A stretch of DNA of 64,000 nucleotides from Isoperla grammatica (lineage: Eukaryota; Arthropoda; Insecta; Plecoptera; Perlodidae): contig OX246739.1 of the NCBI GenBank assembly GCA_945910005.1, positions 1,952,001 through 2,016,000 on the forward strand, written 5' to 3'. The notes under the pieces were generated by a model that did not search any database, was not told the DNA's origin, and worked only from the letters and a program-made list of their open reading frames with translations. Within the stretch, counting starts at the first letter, position 1; each line of letters begins with the position of its first letter. A program made the position numbers and the translations under genes. Positions 1 through 10,715 of this stretch are shown one piece after another.

Positions 1-84
1 TTGAGTTCCACAATGGCCATTGTCGCGTTATGATGCTTTGTGCGATAGATTCCCCAAACGCATTACGATGCACCATGCACAGTG

Positions 85-231
85 TCACGTGACTGCATCG
101 CAGCCAGAGTGCATGGTGGGTAATGCATTGCAGGCTGGGCGACGCTGATTGGTCGCATGCAGTGCGTCACGTGACTGCATCGCAGCCGGAGTGCATGATG
201 GGAAACGCTCATTGGTCGCATGCAGTGCAGC
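85..231. repeat. Tandem duplication of an ~82-bp promoter-like module
   Basis: Two imperfect copies start at about 85 and 167. Each carries the palindrome GTCACGTGAC (an E-box of the USF/MITF/TFE 'CLEAR' type), then GCATCGCAGCC, GAGTGCATG and a TGGG core, and ends with ATTGGTCGCATGCAGTGC, which contains an inverted CCAAT box (ATTGG). The copies differ at several positions, so the duplication is not brand new. The combination of E-box and CCAAT is typical of proximal promoters, but no transcription start or coding exon can be tied to it here. Confidence 0.6.
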
Positions 232-244
232 ATTGTGACCCTGG

Positions 245-1400
245 GAATCAGAACATACATGTGAAAACTTTCCAGCTACATTTGAAACTTTTATCAAACT
301 GAGGCAATTTCACTTTATGATGGGGTTTATGAGTAGACTGGTGGTAATAACCCCAGGAATAACTTTATCAATATGTCTGCACGGTTTCTTTTATTGGTCT
401 CTTCGCTGAGGAGCCTCTCGAAGTTGTCTCCGCCTAATTGAAAAGTTCACTGAAAATGCATTCGAGTAACGACATCATTACTGCAATAATGACATTGGAA
501 GGGTTTCTAGGTCACGCTGCACTGAAGACGAGACAAATCGTCAATAAAGACGAACTGAATGTGATAGAACGTTTCTCAAGTAACTGGAATCTTTCACGCC
601 TTTAACTTTAAGTACATGTAATCTTGCAAACTAGGATCACTAGTGTACAGTAATCACAGATAATCTTTAAGAAAAAAAACTGTTTTTTACATGCTACACA
701 TCAATCAATCTACAACACTTCCTTTTGCCGTTGAATAAGTATTCTTTTGTATTCCTTTGTGCATTCAAGTGTGTCATATAAAATAAACGATTCTTACTTT
801 ATAACCATTTATTTTGTCTGTTACTTCCTCATTTGTATTTGTGTCTGTATCTATCTACAATATCTTCAACACCATCGGGTGACGTCTCGACTGTCTCCCA
901 CTTCGTATGTCCACTTGTGACTCCCACATTTCACGTTGATTCACTCCATGTGCGGCATCCATACATTACCTCTTCGTTTCAGTATTTATACTTAGTACTC
1001 ACTGATGTCAGACATTGATTACTTTGTAAGAACGTCTTATTGCTTCGCTCAGCTGCATTGCGATCTATTTCGCTCTGCCATTCCTAGTATTCCTTTCACT
1101 CGCATCACCTCTGTTTTTTATCATCAGGAAATTACTCCATTCCAGGACTGTCCATTTCATACGTAAATCTTTCCACCTCTTGTTTGTTTTCATAAAGTAT
1201 TACAATGCCGTAGGTAGTACACTTAATGTTCCCCATGCATCATGAAACTGCATTGCTAATGGTGCTGTGATATTTTATAAAGATGATCTTATCTTTACAA
1301 GAATGTACATTGTTATACAAAATAACCGTAAATAATATTTGAAGAACAACCATATATTATATCGGAATTGTTTGCAAAACAAATTCAATTTCATTTCTTT
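245..1400. other. No feature seen (AT-rich intergenic or intronic DNA)
   Basis: The sequence is AT-rich with only short open frames that resemble no known protein. A stray AATAAA occurs near 781. No repeat, tRNA or splice structure was supported. Confidence 0.5.
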
Positions 1401-1407
1401 ATTCACT

Positions 1408-1432
1408 CTCCCCCCCCCCCCAACCCCCCCCC
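1408..1432. repeat. Poly(dC) tract
   Basis: A run of 12 C, two A and 9 C gives a near-pure homopolymer, followed by a short CCA-rich stretch. It is one of more than ten such G/C homopolymer tracts in the window. Confidence 0.9.
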
Positions 1433-1637
1433 ACCACCACGCTTTACTATGCCATCATAGGCTACAACATATTTTAACGTGTATTTATATTACACAGGGG
1501 GGTTATGAAAAAGATAAATGTGTTGTGAAGTTAGGTGTGAATGGAATCTAAACAATACGTTAGCGTAAACACATCCGCATCAGTATGACGTGTCACTCCA
1601 ACGACCACATACGCTGCTATAATAACAGAGATATGGT

Positions 1638-1660
1638 GGGGGGAGGGGGGGGGGGGGGGG
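1638..1660. repeat. Poly(dG) tract
   Basis: Six G, one A and 16 G in a row, followed by AGAGAG. It lies just upstream of the candidate first exon. Confidence 0.9.
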
Positions 1661-1675
1661 AGAGAGCGCGACAAT

Positions 1676-1898
1676 GCAACGCTGCATCGGTTCACCACTG
1701 TGTTCCGTGTTCAGAATGAGGTTAAGGCTCAGTCAGTGGACTCTGCTCTGCTGCATTACATTAGGGCTGCGCTAGGCCTGTAGACAACATAGTGATCAAG
1801 TACGCCTACGAACAACGCCGTACAAAGCAGTGGCGGATGAACCCTTCAGCTGACACCAACAACTACCGGAGTCGACACAACAGGCGCAACAACAGGAG
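1676..1898 (+). other. Possible noncoding first exon ending in a strong splice donor
   Basis: A GC-richer block, unlike its AT-rich surroundings, ends in GGAG|GTAAGT at 1895-1904, a near-perfect metazoan 5' splice site. The only ATG frame nearby is short (about 19 codons from the ATG near 1717), so if this is an exon it is probably 5' untranslated. No downstream acceptor or coding exon could be linked to it. The call rests on base composition and the donor alone; a chance donor in a GC-rich patch is the main alternative. Confidence 0.25.
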
Positions 1899-1904
1899 GT
1901 AAGT

Positions 1905-3922
1905 CCAAGCAGAGATTTACACATTAGTACTTATTAACACTGATCTTAAGAGTCCGTGGCAGCAGATTGTGAGATGTCTGTTCGTATCTTTAAAACGGAA
2001 ATAATGGGAATATACACAAGGCAGATATCATCAGGGTGTACGGATAACGGATAACGGAAACTACGTTTGTATTAAATGGGATAATACGAACAGAGGTTGC
2101 GCTTTCATATCGTGGTCTGGTCCACAGTACTCGAAGCCAGGACGCCAGGATGATATTGACGTTGTCTGAGTTGGGCGAGTGCAGCGAGGTTGGGGTTGGG
2201 GTAGGTTAGTTACGGCAACAGATGATACAAGGGTGGGAGCCGCGAGACACCGGTGTGCGGGTGTCATGTCAGGACCATTTCTCTGCAAGGGGTGATTAAA
2301 ATCCATCGCCATGGTGTCAATGCAATACCCAGAATTGAAGTTTCATACATTTTGACTGCATTGCCTAAAGTTGTATTTCTCATTACGAGACGTTTAATTT
2401 TTGGTGCAAAACACTACGGCGTGTAGCTTACATTTTTCTTTTGACTTTTGACACTTCATATTTGTGACCATAACCATTCTGTAAGATCATTATCTGCCAG
2501 TATACCTATTTAGAATAATATTTAATAGTCCACTGTTAATAAACATATTATGTATAGCCTACCGACGGACAAAATAAATCCGGAACTACAATACACATAA
2601 ATTTGCAACTAATATTTATGCAGATGTGAGAAAATTAAAAATAGCTCCTAAAACTAATGTTGCACACACAATATGACAACACAGTGCACTATAATAATAT
2701 ATTACTGCAGCCTGCAGTACTTAATATTGAGCCAATGCTCCTCATTTCAGAAACAATTTGGCTGTTATCAAAAAGTAAATATTTCATAAAGACGGCTGCC
2801 GCGATGTTGAAACGCACGATGAAGAAAATATCAGGGTTGATTTCATTCAATAAATTGGTTTTCTACTCATAACCCGTGAAATCGAGTCTCGCGTCTCGTT
2901 GCTTGGACGATACAAATTCTGCGCTTCCATCAACGTTTGCTGGAATAAAATAAACTAATAAAATCCTTGCAAACCTTGTTGATGAATTAAAATCGCACAG
3001 AAATAGAAAATGTGTTATTAAAAATATTATTCTCATTTACTGGAGCACAAGTTGAGTTTAATTATTCTCTGTAAATGAAGCGAATCATCCTCATTGTGTC
3101 CACGGATCAGTGTTCACATCCCTGGTTCGCTATGGGTTTCAATCTAATGATTTGATGGCAGCATAAATATAGATGATGCACGTATTGAACAATGTAACGC
3201 GGCTATTAAACTAGAGAGCAATTCTGCAATGTAGGTAATTATGCGCTCATGCACTTTATGCACATTGCTAATGTTCGGTGGGGCATTAATATCCATGCAT
3301 ATACTGTTACATCAGTGACGTCACAGACCACAATGTTTTAATCTAACACTAATTAAATATGTAGCATTCATTATTGCATTGTTTAGTTGGAGATTTGATA
3401 CTGTTGATCATTAAAACGCAATTGATAGTATTCAATTAAAACGTGTTTAAAGTAATGAAAAATAACAGGTTTTGTAATGTACTACATTGACATTATAACT
3501 TTTCCCACTGTTACCGTATTGCGTGTTAAAGTAATGATAGTAGCTTATTAATACGAAAGTCACTTTTCAAACCAAAACAAAGCTCGAGGGCTCGTTAGAG
3601 GACGGGACAAAGACTCCGGTAACTGGGGAGGGGTCGCGACGGTGAATCCTGAGAGAAGTTACTGTTTTTATAAACCCAGATCGCAACGTGTTTTAGTGGG
3701 TGAATGTGACATTGTGCTTGGATGGGCGCCATCTCTACAGTAGCAATGATCAGGACAACAGGAATTCAACAGACGTCGATACTTAGCTTCAACCAAATAC
3801 TATGGCACGACATGAACCTCATTCAGTAACTGCCGACAGGTTGTAGCTCAGTAGTAACACAATATATACTCTAAATCCAAAAAGTAAAGAAGTAAAGATT
3901 TGTATCACATAAATAAAAACAA
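1905..3922. other. No gene seen; contains one isolated CRE palindrome
   Basis: Mostly AT-rich sequence without a recognisable coding region. An isolated TGACGTCA lies at 3316-3323, in the context GTGACGTCACAG, the same 12 bases that occur in every unit of the large minisatellite further right. Short open frames (for example near 2061-2312) look like chance. Confidence 0.5.
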
Positions 3923-4114
3923 CACATTATTGTTTTACAACAATTTTTAATTAATTTATACCACTTATGTGTTACTATATATTTCTATTTGCGTATTTTA
4001 AATGACAACATATAAGTTGCCATTTAAAATACGCAAATATAAATACAAATATAAATACATAGTGACACATAAGTGGGATAAATTAATTAAAAATTGTGGT
4101 AAAACAATAATGTG
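3923..4114. mobile_element. Short foldback (MITE-like) element
   Basis: The two halves are near-perfect reverse complements: the left arm begins CACATTATTGTTTTAC and the right arm ends GTAAAACAATAATGTG, and pairing continues inward through TTTTTAATTAATTTAT, CCACTTATGTGT and GCGTATTTTAAATG to a loop of a few bases near 4010-4015. The right arm has a small extra repeat of AAATATAAATAC. A foldback of this size with no coding capacity fits a MITE or a solo hairpin element. No target duplication could be fixed, so the superfamily is unknown. Confidence 0.7.
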
Positions 4115-5339
4115 AAAATTATACCTGGATTGCTTGATTATAATATTATTTCTATAAATGAATTTTAGTGACAATAAGACGTAGGCCCAATTAAAGTAAC
4201 ATGGATGTTCAGCTGAGTAGGCTGTACTCGTGTACCTGGTGGAAGTCTTGAGTCTAGCGCTTAATTACTGCAGTTTAATTCACTTGTGTCGAGCATGGCT
4301 CGTGTGTCGCCTACCATGAAATGAGACGAACAAAACTAAAAAATAACCGAGAATGTTCTTAACAAGCTCGTTTAAAAAACTGTGCATGAAATGAACTTCC
4401 ACATTGTCTTGTCTGCAACGTACGGAGCTTAAGTTGCCTGCAAATTGTTCATAAGTTTACCTCGGACTAAAACTAATTACTGTCATCTACGCTAAACTAG
4501 CCTCGAATGAGAAAACAGCCCGACCGTATCCGGGGGTTGATGTGGTTTCATCTTTTATGGAGCGGAAGGGGCGGCGAACAAAATAATTGTTTTCATCCAT
4601 CAAAGTTAGGATAAAATCCGGAATCGCTGTCAAGCTTAATGCACCACCAAAAACTCACCAGTCAGCTTTCAGTTACAGATTACAAATGATCTGGGATGTC
4701 GAGGTCTTATGGCCAATTTTATGATTTGTCATCTGTGTTATTTATAACATTTCTGACCTAAAAGTGATACGGAAGAGTGACTGAATACAGGAACTGACGC
4801 GTGGCAATGAAGTAAACGGAAACCAAATGAAATTCGAGATTTCTGGCGCCAACGTATAAAACATATTTGTAGGGAAGGAAAGGGTTAGGGTAGGAGATCG
4901 TCCACTATATTTCCCCCAGCATCAAGAAGCACTCATGACAGTATATATATTGGTCCTATGTTTGTCCTATCATGGCATCTATTGGTAATATTGAGGTATT
5001 GGATATTACTATTACTATAAATTACATTCTAGCATCCTATTTTCATTCCATATTGGCTTTAAAGCACGTTATGCTTTGAAGAGTGGTTTCACTGCTTTTT
5101 GATATAGAAACAACAATAACCTGGATTGCCAAGAAGTTGACGGGAAGAATAAAACTTTTACACAAGCTCTCGAAACCTTGAATCTGATCTAACCAACGGT
5201 GTCTCCTCCCAACCTCGCTCAATGATGCTTCAGTGTTTGTACGCGGCTAAACCGTTCATTCTGCCACGAGCACCCGACCAGTTTCGCCGTGGGACCATTT
5301 CACTGCGTTCATATAACGACTACTGATTATCCTCGCATG
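4115..5339. other. No feature seen
   Basis: AT-rich sequence with no coding or repeat structure that I could support. Confidence 0.5.
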
Positions 5340-5480
5340 CTCTGGCCTAATGTGACGTCATTACAGCTGAGTGGTTTAGTTGCGTCTCTCGAGACTAGAT
5401 CGCGCCACATGCGTTAGAACAATGGCGCTGGTACGTTAGCGCGCCGTCGGGGTGCACTATAGGCGTCATCAGCAAAATAT
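5340..5480. promoter_or_regulatory. CpG-rich patch with a full CRE
   Basis: A short CpG-rich stretch includes TGACGTCA at 5353-5360 and GCGCGCCGTCGG nearby, and stands out from the AT-rich flanks. It may be a regulatory patch. No gene is linked to it, and the call rests on motif and composition only. Confidence 0.25.
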
Positions 5481-6111
5481 GGTAGAGCAATCTTCATTTT
5501 TCTTGCCATGAACAGATGTCAGTTTTTTGTTTGTTTTGAATACCCTACTGGGAAATGATGGCTATTATTTTATGAGAAAACGCAGAGTGTAATATTTTGC
5601 TCAAATATATAAAAACACTTCTTGTTCATGTCATTATAGTGATGAAGGCGTACGCATTAATAAGAACCGCTTTAAAATAAGATGGAGTAGGGATTTATAG
5701 TTAGGCCTACTGGCAATTATTTTCTCCATTAGGTGAACCGAAGTTCGATTTACATAACTACCAACAGTTTGTACGGTAGAATTATAAACTTCCAAAGTGA
5801 CATTGTACCAACAACTATCCGGAACAATAAGGGAGTCACAACTATTACTTCTTGGTATGTTAGCTGCCAATGATAATGATTGTAATAATTACATGTTTCG
5901 TTGTAATACCTGGTATAGGGTGAACACCAGACAAGCCCTGCACATCCGATGTTCCCCTCTTGGGGTTAATAAGCAGGAGGAGTGTTCGTTTACACCACTG
6001 GCTGCCCTGGACAGTTTCTCATGTCGTGTCTTTCTGCTAAACTAAGATAGCTAGAGCGAAACCGACCAGTATCTGTGCTCACCTAGGGCCGTCTTTAGGT
6101 ATCTATGGAAG

Positions 6112-6243
6112 GAATCTATCTTATGGAACTCAACCCCATCACTTGTCTTGTGTGACTGGGAAAACCCTCAGTCAGGATTCCCTGTGACGAGAATCGAACC
6201 GGCAGGGTATCACGTGTTACCGCTGAGTTACGCTAATACACCT
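6112..6243 (-). mobile_element. tRNA-derived SINE-like element, family A
   Basis: On the minus strand an A-box (TAGCGTAACTCAGCGG, 6220-6235) is followed at normal tRNA spacing by a B-box (GGTTCGATTC, 6191-6200), the internal RNA polymerase III promoter. The following body contains CCTGACTGAGGGTTTTCCCA, related to segments at the same place in the elements near 46.4 kb and 58.2 kb. That shared non-tRNA core argues for a SINE family rather than a tRNA gene. The tRNA fold itself is degenerate. Confidence 0.6.
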
Positions 6244-6249
6244 TCATAC

Positions 6250-8680
6250 TAACTCATACTTTCATACTCTTTTTATTATCGTGAGAAACGTTCCAGTTAG
6301 GGTATTTGTTTTACACGCTCAGCGTTATTTGTTTTAGGTTTGTGGGTTTTATTTGTGGTTCTCGATTTCCTCGCGGTAAATGAATTATCTGTCGCTGTGA
6401 AAAGTCACGCGATCCATTCGCGGCTACGTGAGAACTGCATTAAGTTGTGTTGTTTTTAATGGGGTACATTTCTGGTATTCACTTTGAATGAAAATAATTT
6501 CCGTCCATGATTCATTGATAGCGATAGCTTAGCTATCTTTACCAGTGCACTGACAGTTTTAGTTTATTCACGGATAATTTTTAAATCAACTTTTATGAAA
6601 TACAGCTTTACTGAGAAAGGAAATCGGTCAATTATTTGTTTTATTTAAAATATAACCAATTATTGATGAACGTTCAGTTCATTATTTTTCTACCAATATA
6701 GTTCAGCGTAGATCTGATAAAATAACTCACATTTGCCAACAGTTTTAAATCGTACAGCCGAGGTCGGACAGTGAAATGTGTTAGTTTTTAGACCACCGCA
6801 GCACATTTCTATCTCGTTTCAGACAAGCTATATATCCTAGATTGTTTTTGTTACGAGCTTGCTTGGTTGTGACTATTATCATTTTAAAAATATTTCAATA
6901 AACAATACAAAACGTCGTGTTGTTTTTTCTGCAGTTTAAACAACGTACACAAATATACCCCTCCCCCTCCCCACAATAAGTTTTTTTTATAACTGTGGCA
7001 GGGTGGGGAGGGGGGGGGCACTCTCAATTATTGTATTTGTAACACAAGGTCCCTCGACGTAACCATTGGTCATTTAGTCTATTGCAATATGATAATATAT
7101 AGAACAACACCGTGACTTCTTGACAGACACAATATACTGTTGGTTGCGATAAAGGAACCAAACTCTCGAGGGTAATATTAGCAATATTATCAATGACGGG
7201 AGCCGGGTTAATTGTTCGTCGTAAATCATGGCATACCCATATTTAATGGCGTACATTAAGCGGACCTATTCGCGTTTATTGCAATCATTTTAAAGCTGAT
7301 CTAACGGATTTCCGTCTCAGCCCCGCAAACATAAATATCTTCCATTGACTTTGTTAGTGTGTAGTGTATTGTCAAATAACAGTGTAAATAACGAGATGAC
7401 ATTATACGTAAGTTACTTGTCTACCTCCCCTTTCATACACACCGTTTCAACTAAAATCAACATATTCCTGGCGTTATTTCACACATCCATAAAAACCGTC
7501 TCGCGCTTAGTATGAGAATACTTACGTCAAGACAAGTTAGTAGATTTATAAACCGAACACTTTAGATTATCACCAACACTCATTTGGTGTTTTTAATCCA
7601 AAAGCTCTTCATATTTTATAATCAGTACGACTTACGAGTAATAACTATGAGTGAACTTATCCGCTTCTGGTATTAAAGACAATTACTCAGAACCAATCTC
7701 GTTCAAGTGTTTTCATTTGTCTGTATTCGCCATTAGTATTTTTAATCTGTTCTTGCACTCGGGTATCGTACATAATTTATGTCTGTGATTGTGAAGCTCG
7801 GTTGTAGGTCTCAAGCGACACACAGAGCAGGGACTGAGAATGCATTTGTAGGAAACACAATACGATGCAATTTCAAGCGTGGCATTACACGATTACACGT
7901 TATGTGATGTAATATAGAAAGTAATTAATATACGAGTTTGCCTTTACTACCCAATATAGAAGCGACGATTTATATAAAGGAATATCAGGTTTGTTAACGC
8001 TGAAAACATTTAAATCTGCGTTCCTATGATTTGTATTTGTCACATCAAACGCAAAACCAGTGTAAAGTAGCAAGCGCTTGTTGCGAAGTGCTGGATGACA
8101 CCCGATTGATATGAAAAGAATGACAATCCTAATTGGACAAGAGTCAAGACTGTGAGTTCAGTATGAGTTTGAGTGCAGGAGTTATCGTTTCAACCGTAAC
8201 TACTATGACATATTTAATTTGAGAATACGTATGTCTATTATCTATCCGTATTCAAAACCCCCCTTAAGCTTCTGTCTTTTCGCCAAGTGTTTTATGCCTT
8301 TCAGCGTCGCCAGGATCTAGTTTATTCATTACTGATGTCTCCATTGCTCGGGTCCGTGCGGCCATTAGAAAGCCAGTTTGACGCGGGAACTTTTCAGTAT
8401 AACAACAATGTGCTGAGTAAATACAGCTATGTTTGATGTGAATTGTGATATCGTGGATTGATCCTACTTTCACACTTTAAATATTGACATTATCGGGACC
8501 AACAGTGAACGTGTATTCCAGCAGGACACAGATATCATGTTGTTTCATGTATGAACGTGCCGCGTTCATAGCACTTCATTTCAACAGTAGGTCTTTGTTG
8601 TCCTGTTGTTATTGCCAATATCAAATTTGTTAGTGTATATGGAATTGTGGTATTGTATTGTCAGTTGTGGGTTCCTGAAT
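6250..8680. other. No gene seen; minor poly-G tract near 7011
   Basis: AT-rich sequence. CTCCCC and GGGG-rich patches flank 6960-7020. Short open frames such as 7074-7256 show no recognisable domain. Confidence 0.5.
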
Positions 8681-8689
8681 AGCGTAGCG

Positions 8690-8819
8690 CGCGCCATCTT
8701 GTGGCAATTGCTGAAAATAATAATATTAGGTTTGGTTGGTCAATCCCATCCTGTGTGGATGCCTGTTTTATCGACACTGATAACAACCCTTGGTTCGCGT
8801 AGAGCGGCGCCACCTGTGG
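8690..8819 (+). promoter_or_regulatory. Two CTCF-like motifs
   Basis: GCGCCATCTTGTGG (8691-8704) and GCGCCACCTGTGG (8807-8819) sit in related contexts (AGCGTAGCGCGCGCC and CGTAGAGCGGCGCC), about 115 bp apart in the same direction. Both resemble the conserved CTCF core read on this strand (YGCCMYCTRSTGG), and the second contains GCGCCACCT, the core of the insect CTCF site. This is motif matching by eye; binding is not shown. Confidence 0.25.
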
Positions 8820-8861
8820 TTGTTTTAGCGAACTGTAGTGATAAGGGGATCAATACTTGTG

Positions 8862-8970
8862 GGTACGCTGGCTCAGCCGGTAAGATAGAACCTAGCTAGA
8901 TAAGCATAGCAGTAATACTACCCGCCACCAGATAGCGTGAAGGAAGCTAGGGGTGGAAGAGAGGGATGCA
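8862..8970 (+). other. Isolated A-box-like sequence
   Basis: TGGCTCAGCCGG (from about 8870) matches a polymerase III A-box, but I see no B-box at the expected distance. It may be a decayed SINE. Confidence 0.2.
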
Positions 8971-9138
8971 ATTCTATCGAATCACGCCATGGAGAAGACT
9001 CCAGAAGTTGGAACGCTTTCAGCTGTGTGATCTTTTTCTCTGTCAGGGTCGGCTCGTTTGACTCGTTTGCGCAATTCCATTAGTCTCCGATCCCGAATAC
9101 GTGTTCACTTTATCGATTGGTATTCTCCAGACATTCCA

Positions 9139-9341
9139 GCTGGAGGCCTGGTCACTGAGCCCTTGTCGCTGTAGGTCTGGCCACTGAGCCCTTGTCGCTG
9201 GAGGCCTGGTCACTGAGCCCTTGTCGCTGTAGGCCTGGTCACCGAGCCCTTGTCGCTGTAGGCCTGGTCACCGAGCCCTTGTCGCTGTAGGCCTGGTCAC
9301 CGAGCCCTTGTCGCTGTAGGCCTAGTCACCGAGCCCTTGTC
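9139..9341. repeat. Seven-copy 29-bp tandem repeat
   Basis: Seven units of exactly 29 bp start with GCTGTAGGCCTGGTCACC (first ones GCTGGAGG) and end GAGCCCTTGTC. Copies differ by a few substitutions, and the rightmost ones are the most alike, which suggests recent expansion at that end. The core CACYGAGCCCTTGTCG recurs in the neighbouring 63-bp array. Confidence 0.9.
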
Positions 9342-9638
9342 GTAGCTGATAACAGCTGTCCTGCCCCCCCCCACCCCCGTTCCTCCTAACATCCCAGCTT
9401 GTAGCCTGGTCACTGAACCCTTGTCGGAAGACTGAACCACCAGTCGGCCTAGGCCCCATTGTCAGATCCGTGGACTATCAACCTGCCCTGACCCAGGCCA
9501 TCTTCACGTTTCAAGGTGTCTTGTCACAAGACTGACAGAAGCCAGTCCTTGAGCCCTTGTCGCCAGCCTGATAAAAGATGCCCCGCTCCCCCGTTGATAC
9601 TTCCCCCTCACAATACAGGTGTAGACATTCATATCACT
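9342..9638. repeat. Degenerate continuation of the 29/63-bp repeat family
   Basis: Scattered copies of the core (GGTCACTGAACCCTTGTCGG, TTGAGCCCTTGTCGCC) are separated by C-rich spacers such as CCCCCCCCCACCCCCG. These look like older, diverged units linking the two regular arrays. Confidence 0.6.
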
Positions 9639-10015
9639 GAGCGCTTGTCGTAAGCGTGAACCCCCGCCTCCCCCTCACAACATAGGTGTAGACATGTCGC
9701 TGAGCGCTTGTCGTAAGCGTGAACCCCCGCCTCCCCCTCACAACATAGGTGTAGACATGTCACTGAGCGCTTGTCGTAAGCGTGAACCCCCGCCTCCACC
9801 TCACAATACAGGTGTAGACATGTAACTGAGCGCTTGTCGACCTCACATCCCCCCGTGTAGAGGTGTCACTGAGATCTTGTCGCAAGTCTGCAACAGCAAC
9901 TCCAATCCCATCTTCCCCTCATATTCCCAGGGGTAGACAATAGACATGTCACTGAGCCTTCGTCGACCTCATATTCCCAGGGGTAGACATGTCACTGAAT
10001 CCTTGTTGCTAGGCG
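9639..10015. repeat. 63-bp tandem repeat and its degenerate tail
   Basis: Units start at 9639, 9702, 9765 and 9828, exactly 63 bp apart, each containing GAGCGCTTGTCGTAAGCGTG, a C-rich segment and AGGTGTAGACATGTCACT. From about 9840 the units become irregular but keep GTAGACATGTCACTGA and CTTGTCG. The core is shared with the 29-bp array. Confidence 0.85.
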
Positions 10016-10080
10016 CGTAACAGTCACTCCATGAATCATGTAGCCGAGTCTTCTCAGCAAGATTGATAAAACCTTTACTT

Positions 10081-10251
10081 CCCCCCCCCCCAAAACCACG
10101 CACACCCCCAGGGTCCAAGTATGGTCATGGAGCAAATACATTTCAGAATGTGGAACTTCATATGTTCGCCCATCAGAACAATCACAGCGAAGGTATCACA
10201 ACTTTTGATGTTCGTATTTCATCAACATAGCTCATTCCCGCCCCCCCCCCC
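10081..10251. repeat. Two poly(dC) tracts
   Basis: C runs at 10081-10091 and 10241-10251 flank otherwise ordinary sequence between the two large tandem-repeat regions. Confidence 0.8.
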
Positions 10252-10599
10252 ACCCTCACCTGCTACGACATAACTAGCGGCAGAGCATCGGTACAGATCT
10301 GGGCCACTTGCATAGTAACTAGGATTTATTCGTGCAATTTCTGAACAGCAATTTCCATGTAGAACTTTTTGTCATGACACATTTTCTATTCAGTTCAGCT
10401 AGAATAGACAGCGCGAGACATAATATTCTCTACATGTTTCGAGTTGGCTTCACAGGCTGTATATTGGCTCACGAGTTTTAGAAAATCTTTCTAAGACATT
10501 TTGCACGTCGTTGATATTTATTCATAATTATCATGTCAGCCATTTTGAACGTCGTGCGGGTTCCGGAATTGAAATTAACGGTTGTAATAATATTCTCCC

Positions 10600-10715
10600 C
10601 GAGCTCATTTGAAAGCGGGCGTCGTTCTCGCTCCCGGGTGAGTATGACGCTGTCGACGGCGGCGTCGCGAGCACACAAACAAATGCGAATGTCGTGTAGA
10701 GCGGCCGGGACTCTT
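10600..10715. promoter_or_regulatory. CpG-rich patch flanking the minisatellite
   Basis: The patch contains GACGGCGGCGTCGCGAGC and a donor-like CCGGGTGAGTATG (GT at 10638). The opposite flank at 14440-14490 is also CpG-rich (GACGCGGCCGTCGCC). Whether this is an unmethylated CpG island or merely the edge of the array cannot be told from sequence. Confidence 0.25.
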
